Positions 20,418 through 30,922 are shown, counted from the first letter of the stretch. The stretch: DNA of 64,000 nt from Pseudomonas sp. GD04019 (GCF_029837695.1 NZ_JAOEEA010000001.1:496001-560000), one strand, 5' to 3'. Notes: a model not told the origin generated them from the letters alone. Numbers and translations are program-made.

Positions 20418-20432
20418 TGTAGTAAAACTACA
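20418..20432. promoter_or_regulatory. TGTAG-N5-CTACA palindrome upstream of the oxaloacetate decarboxylase gene
   Basis: TGTAG/TAAAA/CTACA, a perfect 5-bp inverted repeat with 5-bp spacer, about 46 bp upstream of the minus-strand start and 160 bp before the TonB receptor gene. GntR-type dimeric repressors often use such sites. The binding protein is unknown. Confidence 0.4.
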
Positions 20433-20592
20433 AAACCAGCCAAGTATCCCGCCAGCCGAAGCTGCCAGATCAGTCTTGCGCTCGCCTTTCAGCGGCGCAA
20501 TCGCAGCCTTCAGATAGACCGAACCTTCCGACAAGGGGTGGATTCCTTCGAATCTATTTTGTTATGTTATTTCATCTATATAAGGAATCAGC

Positions 20593-22683
20593 ATGTCAAA
20601 CTTGCAGAAAATTGGACTGATAGGAATATCAACCACCCTGCTTAGCAGCGCGGCCTGGGCGAAAGAATCCGTCCAGCTGGAAAGCCTGACCATCACCGAC
20701 AGCCACTACGAGCGCGCCACCAGCCCGGTCGAGGGTTATCGCGCCACCCGCTCCGCCACGGCCACTCGCAGCGATGTGGATATCCGCGACACGCCGCAGA
20801 GCATCGACGTGGTGCCGGCCCAGGTGCTGCAAGACCTCAACAGCACGCGCATCGACCGCGCTCTGGACTTTGCCGGCGGCGTGTCGCGGCAGAACAACTT
20901 CGGCGGCCTGACCTTCCTCAACTACAGCGTGCGCGGCTTTACCACCGGCGAGCTGTACCGCAACGGCTTCGCCATCAACCGCGGCAGCTACAGCTCGCCG
21001 GATGCTTCCGCCATCGAGCGCGTCGAGGTGCTCAAGGGGCCATCGGCCAGCCTGTATGGCCGTGGCGACCCGGGCGGCCTGGTCAATATCGTCAGCAAGC
21101 GCCCGCAGGCCGAGGCATTCAGCACTCTCAATCTGAGTGCCGGCAGTTGGGATCGCTACCGCAGCAGCATGGATGCCAACACGCCGCTGAGCGAGGACGG
21201 CAGCCTGCTGTCGCGCATCAACCTGGCGGTGGAGGACAACGGCAGCTTTCGCGATCACGTCGGCAACCGCCGTCAGGTGGTCACGCCTTCGCTGAGCTGG
21301 CAGCTGGACGCAGACACCCAGCTGCAGCTCGACGCCGAGTTATCCCGCACCGAGTCGGTGTTCGATCGCGGCATCCCGGCGGTGAATGGCGAGATGGGCT
21401 CGGTGCAGCGCTACACCTTCCTCGGCGAGCCCAACGACGGCGATATCCGCAACGACAACCAGACCCTCGACCTGGCGCTGGAGCGCTATCTCAACGAGGA
21501 CTGGAAGCTGCGCCTGGCCAACCACTACACCCAGGGCACCCTGAACGGCGACAGCTCCGAGCCGCAGAAACTGGTTGGCGACACCATCACCCGCTTCCAC
21601 CGCCAGCGCGACTTCGAGTGGAACGACAGCATCACCCAGGCCGAGCTGCACGGCAGCTTCGAGCTGGGCGGCTGGCAGCATCAGAGCCTTATCGGCCTGG
21701 AGTACGAGAACTACCGCAACAGCCAGAAGTACCCGCAGAGCGACACCCTGGCCAGCTATGGCCTGGATATCTACAACCCGGTGTATGGCAAGCCGAAGCC
21801 GCCGATCACCAAACCCAACGATTTCCACGAGCACACCGAGAGTTATGCCCTCAACCTGCAGGACCAGATCGCCTTCACCGAGCGTCTGCGCGGGTTGGTC
21901 GGCGTGCGCCTGGAGCGCGTGGAACAGACCTCGCTGAACCGCGCCACGGGCGTCAGCAACCAGCAGGAGAAGGATGTCGCCACCCCGCGCGTCGGCCTGC
22001 TCTATCAACTCATCCCGGAGGTGGGTGTATTCGCCAACGCCGGCACCTCGTTCAAGCCCAACGCCATCGGCAGCCAGGGCCAGGTGTACAAGCCGGAGAA
22101 GGGCCTGGGCTACGAGAGCGGCCTCAAGTTCGACCTGCTCGACGGCCGCCTGGGCGGCACCATCGCGCTGTTCCAGATCGACAAGGAAAACGTGGTCACC
22201 ACCGATGCCCTCGGCGACAGCGTGGCCGCCGGCGAGGCGCGCAGCCGCGGGCTGGACCTGCAGTTCAGCGGCCAGCTCAGCGATGCCGTACGCCTGATCG
22301 GCGCCTACGCCTATATCGACGCCGAGGTGACCAAGGGCGACGCCGCCATCCCGGCCGGTAGCGACCTGCTCGGCATCCCGCGCCACGCCGGCAGCCTGCT
22401 GGCGGCGTACGAATTCCAGGACGGCGCCCTGCGCGGTTCGGATATCGGCGCGGCCCTCAACCATGTCGGTGAACGCTCCGGCCAGGCCGGCAGCGACTTC
22501 CGCCTGCCGGCGTACGAAACGCTGGACTTGCTCGCCCATTACAAGGCCAGTGAGGACCTGACCCTGGGCGTGAACCTCAACAACCTCTTCGACCGCAAGT
22601 ACTACGAGCGCTCCTACAACAGCGTCTGGGTACTGCCCGGCGAGCCCCGCAACCTCAGCTTCAGCCTGAGCCTCACCCTCTGA
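20593..22683 (+). CDS. TonB-dependent siderophore-type outer-membrane receptor
   Basis: 696 residues. Signal peptide MSNLQKIGL...AWA|KES. The plug domain spans ~50-180: 'RDTPQSIDVVPAQVLQDL', 'GFTTGELYRNGF', 'IERVEVLKGPSASLYGRGDPGGLVNIVSKRP' region. A 22-strand barrel follows, ending '...RNLSFSLSLTL' with a terminal hydrophobic residue. The plug follows the ferrisiderophore (TonB-siderophor) subgroup. No clear TonB box of the usual type was identified; 'VQLESLTITDS' after the signal is the best candidate. The start has TAAGGA at 20581-20586. The upstream 60 bp is AT-rich but shows no convincing Fur box. Followed after 17 bp by a DUF4198 protein. Confidence 0.92.
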   Translation: MSNLQKIGLIGISTTLLSSAAWAKESVQLESLTITDSHYERATSPVEGYRATRSATATRSDVDIRDTPQSIDVVPAQVLQDLNSTRIDRALDFAGGVSRQNNFGGLTFLNYSVRGFTTGELYRNGFAINRGSYSSPDASAIERVEVLKGPSASLYGRGDPGGLVNIVSKRPQAEAFSTLNLSAGSWDRYRSSMDANTPLSEDGSLLSRINLAVEDNGSFRDHVGNRRQVVTPSLSWQLDADTQLQLDAELSRTESVFDRGIPAVNGEMGSVQRYTFLGEPNDGDIRNDNQTLDLALERYLNEDWKLRLANHYTQGTLNGDSSEPQKLVGDTITRFHRQRDFEWNDSITQAELHGSFELGGWQHQSLIGLEYENYRNSQKYPQSDTLASYGLDIYNPVYGKPKPPITKPNDFHEHTESYALNLQDQIAFTERLRGLVGVRLERVEQTSLNRATGVSNQQEKDVATPRVGLLYQLIPEVGVFANAGTSFKPNAIGSQGQVYKPEKGLGYESGLKFDLLDGRLGGTIALFQIDKENVVTTDALGDSVAAGEARSRGLDLQFSGQLSDAVRLIGAYAYIDAEVTKGDAAIPAGSDLLGIPRHAGSLLAAYEFQDGALRGSDIGAALNHVGERSGQAGSDFRLPAYETLDLLAHYKASEDLTLGVNLNNLFDRKYYERSYNSVWVLPGEPRNLSFSLSLTL

Positions 22684-22700
22684 TCACAAGGACTCCACCG

Positions 22701-23420
22701 ATGCGTATTTCTTACCCCCTACTGCTCGCCGGCCTGCTCGTCTGCGGCCAGGCCGCCGCCCACGGCCTGTGGACCGAACAGCGCCGCGGCAACCACGAAG
22801 TGATCTACGGCCACGGCGCCGAAGACGATGCCTTCAAGGCGCAGAAGATCAGCGGCGCCTGGGCCTATAACGGCACCGGCAAAATGATTCCGGTCGGCAT
22901 CCAGCGCCAGGATGACCACGCCCGCCTGCAGCCGCTGCGCGCCCCGGCGGTGCTGGCCGTGGCGCTGGACAATGGCACCTGGTCGCAAACGCCGGACAAG
23001 CAGTGGCTCAACCAGGGCCGCAGCCAGGTACCGAACTCGACCCACTCGCTGCACACCTACAAGTACAGCCTGGCCATCTACCAGGCCGGGGCTCGCCTAC
23101 CGGAGCTGAAACAGCTGCGCCTGGCCATCGTGCCGCAGGTCGATCCGCTCGGCGTCGGCCCGGGCAACCCGCTGCGCGTGCGGGTGCTGGTCGATGGCCA
23201 GCCGGCCAAGGACGTGAAGCTGATCGGCGACTACCGCGGCATGCCCCACGAAATCAGCGCCACCACCGATGCCGATGGCTATGCCGAGGTGAAAGTACGC
23301 AACGCAGGGCTGAACGTGATCGCCGCGTCGCTGTATCTGCCGGTCAAGGGCGACGCGGACATCGACGAGCTCGGCTTCTTCAGCTCGCTGACCTTCCTCG
23401 GCAGCGAGCATCACGAGTAG
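22701..23420 (+). CDS. Periplasmic DUF4198 protein (metal-uptake associated family)
   Basis: 239 residues. Signal peptide ends near AAA|HGLW, giving a mature N-terminus HGLW as is usual in this family. The C-terminal half (~135-225) is a beta-rich, Ig-like segment: 'NPLRVRVLVDGQPAKDVKLIGDY', given here as the repeat-like region, then 'TTDADGYAEVKV'. DUF4198/NikM-like proteins often accompany nickel, cobalt or other metal transporters. The operon with a TonB receptor suggests a role in the same import route. Because urease and other metalloenzymes are encoded nearby, nickel is a candidate, but nothing in the sequence decides the metal. Confidence 0.8.
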   Translation: MRISYPLLLAGLLVCGQAAAHGLWTEQRRGNHEVIYGHGAEDDAFKAQKISGAWAYNGTGKMIPVGIQRQDDHARLQPLRAPAVLAVALDNGTWSQTPDKQWLNQGRSQVPNSTHSLHTYKYSLAIYQAGARLPELKQLRLAIVPQVDPLGVGPGNPLRVRVLVDGQPAKDVKLIGDYRGMPHEISATTDADGYAEVKVRNAGLNVIAASLYLPVKGDADIDELGFFSSLTFLGSEHHE

Positions 23421-23426
23421 CACGCC

Positions 23427-24164
23427 TCAGGGCGTGGCGGCCTGAGGCAGCCAGCGCCGACGAATGGCATCCAGGCTGCCGTCCTGGCGCATGCCGTCGA
23501 GCTGGCGCTGCCACTGCATCACCAGCTCCGGCGAGGTGCGCGGCGAGAAGGCGATGTAGTAGTCGGACTTCATGAACGCCAGGTGGCCCTGCACTTCCTC
23601 GGGGGTCAGGCCGCCGGTGGCCAGCTCCTCGCGCAGGGTCAGGTCCTCGGTGGCGATCAGCTTGACCCGGCCGTGCTTGAGCATGGTCACCATCTGCTTG
23701 GAACTGGGCACGCCGTAGAGATTGGTAAAGCCCATGCGCTCCAGGCTCTCGTAGGTGTACCACTGCTTGGGCAGGGCCAGGGTGCCGGCATGGGCCGCCT
23801 GCTCCAGGCTGTCGATCTGCAGCTTGCTCGACTTCAGCGAATAGAAGCGCGTGGAGCCGCGCAAGATCGGGCCGACCCACTGGAACGATGACTCCCGTTC
23901 CACCGTGCGCACCACCGAGAACAGGCCGGTGTCCGCCTCGCTCTTGGCCAGGTGATAGGCGCGGGTCCAGGGCAGCAGCTCGACGCTGGCGCTGCTGCCG
24001 GTGCGGCGGATCAGCTCGTGCACCACTTCCACCGCATAGCCGTCGGGCTGGCCATCGCGCAGGAAGCTGGTTGGTGGAGCTTCCTCGGTCAGCAGGCGCA
24101 GCTCAGCCTCCGCCCAACCAGGCAGCAGGCCGAGAACCAGCCAGGCGAACAGCCACGCACGCAT
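23427..24164 (-). CDS. Periplasmic solute-binding protein, family 3-like
   Basis: 245 residues with a signal peptide ending about AEA|ELR. Family 3 layout: 'RLLTEEAPPTSFLRDGQPDGYAVEVV', here the opening region, then 'WTRAYHLAKSEADTGLFSVVRT' (~65-86), 'TYESLERMGFTNLYGV', and a C-terminal helix 'WQRQLDGMRQDGSLDAIRRRW'. No transporter partners are adjacent. It is convergent with the DUF4198 gene, with 6 bp between stops. Distinct in sequence from the similar protein encoded at 18782-19519. Confidence 0.8.
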   Translation of the reverse strand: MRAWLFAWLVLGLLPGWAEAELRLLTEEAPPTSFLRDGQPDGYAVEVVHELIRRTGSSASVELLPWTRAYHLAKSEADTGLFSVVRTVERESSFQWVGPILRGSTRFYSLKSSKLQIDSLEQAAHAGTLALPKQWYTYESLERMGFTNLYGVPSSKQMVTMLKHGRVKLIATEDLTLREELATGGLTPEEVQGHLAFMKSDYYIAFSPRTSPELVMQWQRQLDGMRQDGSLDAIRRRWLPQAATP

Positions 24165-24214
24165 CTACGACTCCCTCCCCACCGCCTTCAGACTAGCCCA
24201 AGACGCACGCGTGA

Positions 24215-25135
24215 TCAGGGTTTCAGCAGGCTCTGGACGCTGCTCTCGCTCAGGTTGTGACGATCGACATACACGGCCGCCAGCTTTACCTCGCGCGGTC
24301 CGTCACGCTCGCCACGCAGCAGGCGCTGGGCGCGCAGCACGCTCTGGTAGCCGATCTGCCGCGGTTGCTGGACCATCAGCGCGCTGAGCTCGCCCTGGCG
24401 CAGCGCCTCCACCAGCAGCGGGCTGGCATCGAAGCCGATATGTACCAGCTTGCCCGCCGACTTGAGCCGACGCAGGGCACCGAGCACTTCCTGGGTGGTG
24501 CCCTCGCTGGGCGTGAACAACCCGTCCAGCTCGCGCAGCTCGCGGGAAAGGCGCGCCAGCGCCGGCTCGTCGCCCAGCGGCAGATAGCGCTCCAGCGCAA
24601 TCTCCAGGCCGCCCTCACGGGCTCCCTTCAGAAAACCACGCTCACGTTCGCTGGTGGACTGCACCTGGGCATTGAAGCGCAACAGCGCGACCCGCCCCTT
24701 GCCGCCCAGCAGACGCGCCATCTGTCGGCCGGCCTGCAACCCGGCGCTGAAATTGTCGGTGGCGATGGCGGCGACCACCGCATCGCCACCCAGATCGCGG
24801 TCGATGTACAGGCTGTCGATGCCCTTGCGCTTGAGCGCCTGCAGATGCTCGGCGATCTCCGGCCCGCTGGGCGCGACGATCAGCACCCGGCACGGGTTGC
24901 TAAGCACCTTGTCGATCAGGCGCAGCTGCACCTCGGCATCGGCGTCGCGGGCCGGCCCGCGAAAATGCAGGCGCACGCCCTGCTCGTCGGCCGCCTGCGC
25001 CGCGCCTTCGCGCACCTGCCGCCAGAACGACTGGCCGCCGGCGCTGGTGACCATGCCGATGCAGTCCGCCAGCGCCGGTGGTGACGACAGCAGGAACAGG
25101 CACGCCAGCAGGCTAAGACGGAGCACGACAGACAT
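24215..25135 (-). CDS. Periplasmic binding protein, RbsB/TorT-like (Peripla_BP_4)
   Basis: 306 residues beginning MSVVLRLSLL with a signal peptide to about ALA|DCI. The start at 25135 is chosen because the longer frame upstream has no signal peptide. Family features: 'GMVTSAGGQSFWRQVREGA' (~28-46), 'VLIVAPSGPEIAEHLQAL' (~85), 'IATDNFSAGLQAGRQMA' (~118-134) and 'VHIGFDASPLLVEALRQGEL' (~225). It resembles sugar or sensory binding proteins that feed either an ABC importer or a histidine kinase. Neither is adjacent. Shares orientation with the preceding binding protein. Confidence 0.8.
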   Translation of the reverse strand: MSVVLRLSLLACLFLLSSPPALADCIGMVTSAGGQSFWRQVREGAAQAADEQGVRLHFRGPARDADAEVQLRLIDKVLSNPCRVLIVAPSGPEIAEHLQALKRKGIDSLYIDRDLGGDAVVAAIATDNFSAGLQAGRQMARLLGGKGRVALLRFNAQVQSTSERERGFLKGAREGGLEIALERYLPLGDEPALARLSRELRELDGLFTPSEGTTQEVLGALRRLKSAGKLVHIGFDASPLLVEALRQGELSALMVQQPRQIGYQSVLRAQRLLRGERDGPREVKLAAVYVDRHNLSESSVQSLLKP

Positions 25136-25283
25136 CGATGGCACTTCCACGGCAATTGGGTGCGGCGACGGGGCCGCCTCTGTGCAATCTAGCATCCCGC
25201 GGGACCGCCAGCCGACCTGCGGCATGCACGACACGCCGGGCTCGCATAGAATGCGCGGCCGTTTTTTTCCGGAACACCGCGCC

Positions 25284-26549
25284 ATGAACCACGCCTCCCC
25301 CGCCAATGCCCTGGGCATCGACTTCGGCACCTCCAACTCCACCGTCGGCTGGTGGCGTCCCGGCGTGGAGCCCTTGCTGGAGCTGGAGGACGGCAAGATC
25401 ACCCTGCCTTCGGTGATCTTCTTCAACACCGAAGAGCGCCGCCCGGTGTATGGCCGCCAGGCCCTCGACGAATACCTGGAAGGCTACGAAGGCCGCCTGA
25501 TGCGCGCGCTGAAGAGCCTGCTCGGCTCCAAGCTGCTGAAGAGCGAGACCACCGTGCTCGGCAGCGCCCTACCGTTCCGCGACCTGCTCGGCTTCTTCAT
25601 CGGCGAGCTGAAAAAGCGTGCCGAGGCCCAGGCCGGTCGCGAATTCGAGCAGGTGGTGCTGGGCCGCCCGGTATTCTTCGTCGACGACGATCCGCAGGCC
25701 GACGCCGAGGCCGCCAACACCCTGCTGGCGGTGGCGCACAAGCTCGGTTTCAAGGATGTGTCGTTCCAGTTCGAGCCGATCGCCGCGGCCTTCGACTACG
25801 AGCGCACTATTCAGCGCGAGGAGTTGGTGCTGATCGTCGACATCGGCGGCGGTACCTCGGACTTCTCCCTGGTGCGCCTGGCCCCCGAGCGACGCCACCT
25901 CGACCAGCGCCAGGACGACATCCTGGCCACTGGCGGCGTGCATATCGGCGGTACCGACTTCGACAAGCAGCTGAGCCTGGACGGCGTCATGCCGCTGTTC
26001 GGCTACGGCAGCCGGATGAAGAGCGACGCGCTGATGCCCACCAGCCACCACCTCAACCTGGCGACCTGGCACACCATCAACGCGGCGTACGCACAGAAGG
26101 CCCAGCTGGCGCTGAAGAGCATGCGCTACGACATCGTCGACCCGACCGGTATCGACCGCCTGCTGCGCCTCACCGAGCAACGCGCCGGGCACTGGCTGGC
26201 GATGCAGGTGGAAGAGGCGAAGATCACCCTGACCGAACAGCCCGAGTACCGCATCGACCTGGCGCGTATCGAGGCCGATCTGCAGGTGCTGCTCGACCGT
26301 CCGCTGTTCGACCAGGCCATCGACGGCCTGCTGGTACGCATCCGCGAGGGGGTCGACGAACTGCTGCTGCGCGCCGGCGTCGACCACGCGGCGGTCGACA
26401 CCATCTTCTTCACCGGCGGTTCCAGCTCGGTGCCGGCCCTGCGCCAGAGCGTCGCCGCCCTGCTACCCAACGCCCGCGCCACCGAGGGCAACAGCTTCGG
26501 CAGCATCGGCAGCGGCCTGGCCATCGAGGCCGCGCGTCGCTACGGCTAG
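25284..26549 (+). CDS. yegD: Hsp70-family chaperone, YegD-like
   Basis: 421 residues, about two thirds of DnaK length, so it is a nucleotide-binding-domain protein without the usual substrate-binding half. Phosphate 1 loop 'GIDFGTSNSTVGWW' (~11-24), phosphate 2 'LIVDIGGGTSDFSLVRL' (~184-200), adenosine loop 'IFFTGGSSSVPALRQSV' (~374). The insert with 'LATGGVHIGGTDFDKQLS' also fits. Matches the E. coli YegD subgroup, whose physiological role is poorly known. Diverges from the binding-protein gene upstream. Confidence 0.88.
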   Translation: MNHASPANALGIDFGTSNSTVGWWRPGVEPLLELEDGKITLPSVIFFNTEERRPVYGRQALDEYLEGYEGRLMRALKSLLGSKLLKSETTVLGSALPFRDLLGFFIGELKKRAEAQAGREFEQVVLGRPVFFVDDDPQADAEAANTLLAVAHKLGFKDVSFQFEPIAAAFDYERTIQREELVLIVDIGGGTSDFSLVRLAPERRHLDQRQDDILATGGVHIGGTDFDKQLSLDGVMPLFGYGSRMKSDALMPTSHHLNLATWHTINAAYAQKAQLALKSMRYDIVDPTGIDRLLRLTEQRAGHWLAMQVEEAKITLTEQPEYRIDLARIEADLQVLLDRPLFDQAIDGLLVRIREGVDELLLRAGVDHAAVDTIFFTGGSSSVPALRQSVAALLPNARATEGNSFGSIGSGLAIEAARRYG

Positions 26550-26624
26550 ACCACTGGTGATAGCGGTCGCTGCAGGGCGACCGGCAAACCGCTAAGGTGG
26601 CTCATCTATCCGTCGGAGACCGCC

Positions 26625-26825
26625 ATGCGCCACGCCCTGCTACTGCTCAGCCTGTTCACCCTCGCCGCCTGCGACGGCGGCGCGGCTACCGCCACCACCG
26701 CCAAGCTGCAGGCGGACAAGGCGCAACAGGCCCAGCAACAGATGGAACAGCTCAAGCAGCAGATCGATCAGGCCAACGCGCAGAACCAGCAGCGCCTGCA
26801 GGAAATGGAACAGGGCCAACAGTGA
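26625..26825 (+). CDS. Small Gln-rich lipoprotein
   Basis: 66 residues. A lipoprotein signal MRHALLLLSLFTLAAC has the lipobox LAAC, with the modified Cys at residue 16, followed by DGG. The D at +2 would favour inner-membrane retention by the E. coli rule. The mature ~50 residues are a Gln/Ala-rich helix likely to form a coiled coil. Function unknown. A 50-bp imperfect hairpin followed by TTTT (about 26830-26885) may terminate the transcript. Confidence 0.7.
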   Translation: MRHALLLLSLFTLAACDGGAATATTAKLQADKAQQAQQQMEQLKQQIDQANAQNQQRLQEMEQGQQ

Positions 26826-26908
26826 AAGACCGGGCTCGCCGATATGGGTGATGCCATTCACCTAAGCGAGGAGCCGGCCCTTTTCTATTCGATGGGAAAA
26901 CTCGGCAG

Positions 26909-26966
26909 GTAGCCCGGATGCAATCCGGGGACGGAGCTACCCACGTCCCGGATTGCATCCGGCTAC
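26909..26966. repeat. Family A inverted repeat (copy 2)
   Basis: GTAGCCCGGATGCAATCCGG and its inverted partner with a longer 15-bp loop. One base is missing in the right arm (CCGGCTAC). Located between the small lipoprotein gene and lptG. Confidence 0.8.
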
Positions 26967-26979
26967 GATCAGCTCAACG

Positions 26980-27009
26980 AAAAAGGCCGGGCAAATGCCC
27001 GGCCTTTTC
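26980..27009. terminator. Bidirectional rho-independent terminator
   Basis: AAAAAGGCCGGGC-AAAT-GCCCGGCCTTTT. It lies 15 bp after the lptG stop (minus strand) and also faces the plus-strand lipoprotein gene. Confidence 0.9.
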
Positions 27010-27024
27010 TTTACCGCCGCAAAA

Positions 27025-28086
27025 TCAGGCGGCGCGGCGCAGCAGGAATACCCCGGCCACGGCGCAGATCGCCGCCGGCACCGCCACCGCCAGCAACGGC
27101 GAGAAGCCGAACACCAGGCTGGATGGGCCCAGCAGGTCCTGGCCGATGCGGAACACGAAGCCCACCAGCACGCCGGTGAACACACGCTGACCGAGGGTCA
27201 CCGAACGCAGCGGGCCGAAGATGAAGGAGATCGCCATCAGCACCAGCGCGGCGGTCACCAGCGGCTGCAGCACCTTGGTCCAGAACGCCAGCCAGTAGCT
27301 GCCATTGTTCAGGCCTTGCTCGGCCAGGTAATGGATATAGCGCCACAGGCCGCTGACCGACAGGGCCTCGGGCTCCAGCACCACGGTGCCGAGCAGCTGC
27401 GGGTTGAGCTCGATGTCCCAGCGCTGGCTGTCGGCCTTCTGCACCTCGGTGCTTTTCTCGTGGAAGAGCGTGGTCTTCACATCCTCCAGCATCCAGTGGT
27501 CGCCCTGGTACTGGGCGCGACGGGCGAAGCTGGCGGACTGCAGCTTGCGCTGCTCGTCGAACTGGTAGCGGGTCACGCCGACCAGCTTGCCGTTGGGCTG
27601 CACGGCGTTGATGTGCACGTATTCCTGGCCCTGGCGGTGCCACAGGCCGTGCTTGGAGCTCTGCGCCTCGCCGCCACCCTGGGCCAGGGAGCGGTGGGCC
27701 TGGGCCAGATTCTCGCTCCAGGGCGCCAGGTACTCGCCGACCAGCACGCCGGCGAGCATCAGCACCAGCATGGGCTTCATCACCGCCCAGACGATGCGCC
27801 CGACCGACACGCCGGCGGCGCGCATGATGGTCAGCTCGCTGTTGCTGGCCAGGCTGCCGAGGCCGATCAGGCAGCCGATCAGCGCCGCCATCGGCAGCAT
27901 CTCGTAGGCCCGGCGCGGCAGGGTCAGCAACACGTAGATCAGCGCTTCGAGAGTGCCGTAGCTGTCGCTGAGGTCGCCCAGCTCGTCGACGAAGGCGAAC
28001 AGCAGGGCCAGGCCGACGATGATGCCGAGTACCGAAAGGATGGCGAAGAAGACGCTGGTGCCGATGTAGCGGTCGAGCTTATGCAT
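27025..28086 (-). CDS. lptG: LPS export ABC transporter permease LptG
   Basis: Inner-membrane half-permease of the LptB2FG complex that extracts lipopolysaccharide for transport through LptCAD. 353 residues. N-terminal 'LDRYIGTSVFFAILSVLGIIVGLALLFAF' region with TM1-TM2 coupling, 'GCLIGLGSLASNSELTIMRAAGVS' (~90-112, the conserved cytoplasmic coupling segment), a central periplasmic jellyroll domain, and TM4-6 at the C-terminus ('LVLMAISFIFGPLRSVTLGQRVF'). Its start overlaps the lptF end by 8 bp. Confidence 0.95.
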   Translation of the reverse strand: MHKLDRYIGTSVFFAILSVLGIIVGLALLFAFVDELGDLSDSYGTLEALIYVLLTLPRRAYEMLPMAALIGCLIGLGSLASNSELTIMRAAGVSVGRIVWAVMKPMLVLMLAGVLVGEYLAPWSENLAQAHRSLAQGGGEAQSSKHGLWHRQGQEYVHINAVQPNGKLVGVTRYQFDEQRKLQSASFARRAQYQGDHWMLEDVKTTLFHEKSTEVQKADSQRWDIELNPQLLGTVVLEPEALSVSGLWRYIHYLAEQGLNNGSYWLAFWTKVLQPLVTAALVLMAISFIFGPLRSVTLGQRVFTGVLVGFVFRIGQDLLGPSSLVFGFSPLLAVAVPAAICAVAGVFLLRRAA

Positions 28087-29212
28087 GGGCCATCCCCTTC
28101 ACTGCGCGGCGACTGGCCAGCTTGAGTTTCATCGGTTGCCAGAGGAACAGCGCCGCGCCGATCAGCAGGAACAGCGCGTGCACCCACCACAGGCCCAGCT
28201 CCATCGGAATCTTGCCCTTGTCCAGCTGGCCGCGGGCACCGATCAGCAGGGCCAGGTAGGCCATGTACAGCAGGATCGCCGGCAGCAGCTTGAGGAAGCG
28301 GCCCTGGCGCGGGTTGACCCGGGCCAGCGGCACCGCCAGCAGGGTGACGATGAATACCAGCAGCGGAATCGACAGGCGCCACTGCAGCTCGGCCTGGTGG
28401 CGCGGCTCGTCGCTGCCGATCAGCTCGCGGGTGGGAATCGCCTCGCGCTCGCCGATCTCGCTGCTGACGCTGGGCTTGGCCAGCAGCACGCCGTGGGTCT
28501 CGTACTTGGTGGCGCGGTAATCGGCCTGGCCAGGGTTGCCGTCGTAGCGGTAGCCGTTCTCCAGAATCAGATACCGGCTGCCATCGGCCTGAATCTCTTG
28601 GCGGCCCTTTTCGGCGACCAGCACGGTGATACCGCTTTCCTTCGGTTTATCGCCGTTGGCGGGAGCGGTCATGCGCTTCTCGGTAATGAACACGCCACTG
28701 AGCTGGCCGCGATCCTCGGACAGGCCCTCGGTGTAGGTCACCCGCGAGCCGTCCTTCATCGCCTGGAAGCGCCCGGGCACCAGGGTGTCGAACTCAGTCA
28801 GGGCATCCTGCTGGTTGAAGATGCGCGCCACCTCGCCGACGCCCTGGGGCGCCAGACCCAGGCTCAGCCAGGCGACCATCAGGGCGACCACGGTGGCCGG
28901 CGCCATGCTGTAGGCCAGCAGGCGGCGGTTGCTCATGCCGGTGGCCGAGAGCACGGTCATCTCGCTGTCCAGGTACAGGCGCCCGTAGGCCAGCAGAATG
29001 CCGAGGAACAGGCCCAGCGGCAGGATCAGCTGCAGGAAGCCGGGCATGCGGTAACCCATGATCAGGAACAGCACCCCGGGGTCCAGCACGCCCTGCGCCG
29101 CCTGGGCCAGGTACTTGATGAAGCGGCCGCTCATGATGATCACCAGCAGCACGGCACTCACCGCACCGAGGGTCGTCAGCACTTCACGGGACAGATAACG
29201 GAAGACGATCAA
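28079..29212 (-). CDS. lptF: LPS export ABC transporter permease LptF
   Basis: Second membrane subunit of LptB2FG, 377 residues. 'MIVFRYLSREVLTTLGAVSAVLL' start and 'LDSEMTVLSATGMSNRRLL' (~82-100) matching the coupling helix. A periplasmic beta-jellyroll follows and the C-terminal TM bundle contains 'LARVNPRQGRFLKLLPAILLYMAYL'. Divergent from pepA with 139 bp between starts, an arrangement conserved in gammaproteobacteria. Co-transcribed with lptG. Being essential for the outer membrane, it is expected to be constitutive. Confidence 0.95.
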   Translation of the reverse strand: MIVFRYLSREVLTTLGAVSAVLLVIIMSGRFIKYLAQAAQGVLDPGVLFLIMGYRMPGFLQLILPLGLFLGILLAYGRLYLDSEMTVLSATGMSNRRLLAYSMAPATVVALMVAWLSLGLAPQGVGEVARIFNQQDALTEFDTLVPGRFQAMKDGSRVTYTEGLSEDRGQLSGVFITEKRMTAPANGDKPKESGITVLVAEKGRQEIQADGSRYLILENGYRYDGNPGQADYRATKYETHGVLLAKPSVSSEIGEREAIPTRELIGSDEPRHQAELQWRLSIPLLVFIVTLLAVPLARVNPRQGRFLKLLPAILLYMAYLALLIGARGQLDKGKIPMELGLWWVHALFLLIGAALFLWQPMKLKLASRRAVKGMAHA

Positions 29213-29306
29213 ACCGGACGCTCCAGGGTTGTCAGGCGCAGGCAGGCACGCTCACACTAGCCGCACTCGGTAGCACGGCCCGCAATGGCGGACCTCGAAA
29301 AAATGA

Positions 29307-30839
<1,533 letters not shown>

Positions 30840-30845
30840 CCTGAC

Positions 30846-30897
30846 GTAGCCCGGATGCAACCCGGGGACTGCACGTCCCGGATTGCATCCGGGCTAC
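30846..30897. repeat. Family A inverted repeat (copy 3)
   Basis: GTAGCCCGGATGCAACCCGG, loop, then CCGGATTGCATCCGGGCTAC. Starts 6 bp after the pepA stop and ends 25 bp before holC. Confidence 0.85.
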
Positions 30898-30922
30898 CGA
30901 ACCATTCACCGCGAGCAAGCGA

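Noticed and set aside
20550..20592. Fur box before the TonB receptor
   Set aside because: The stretch is AT-rich but lacks a credible GATAAT-type 19-bp match. A TGTTAT half-site hinting at a Zur-like site is too weak to report.
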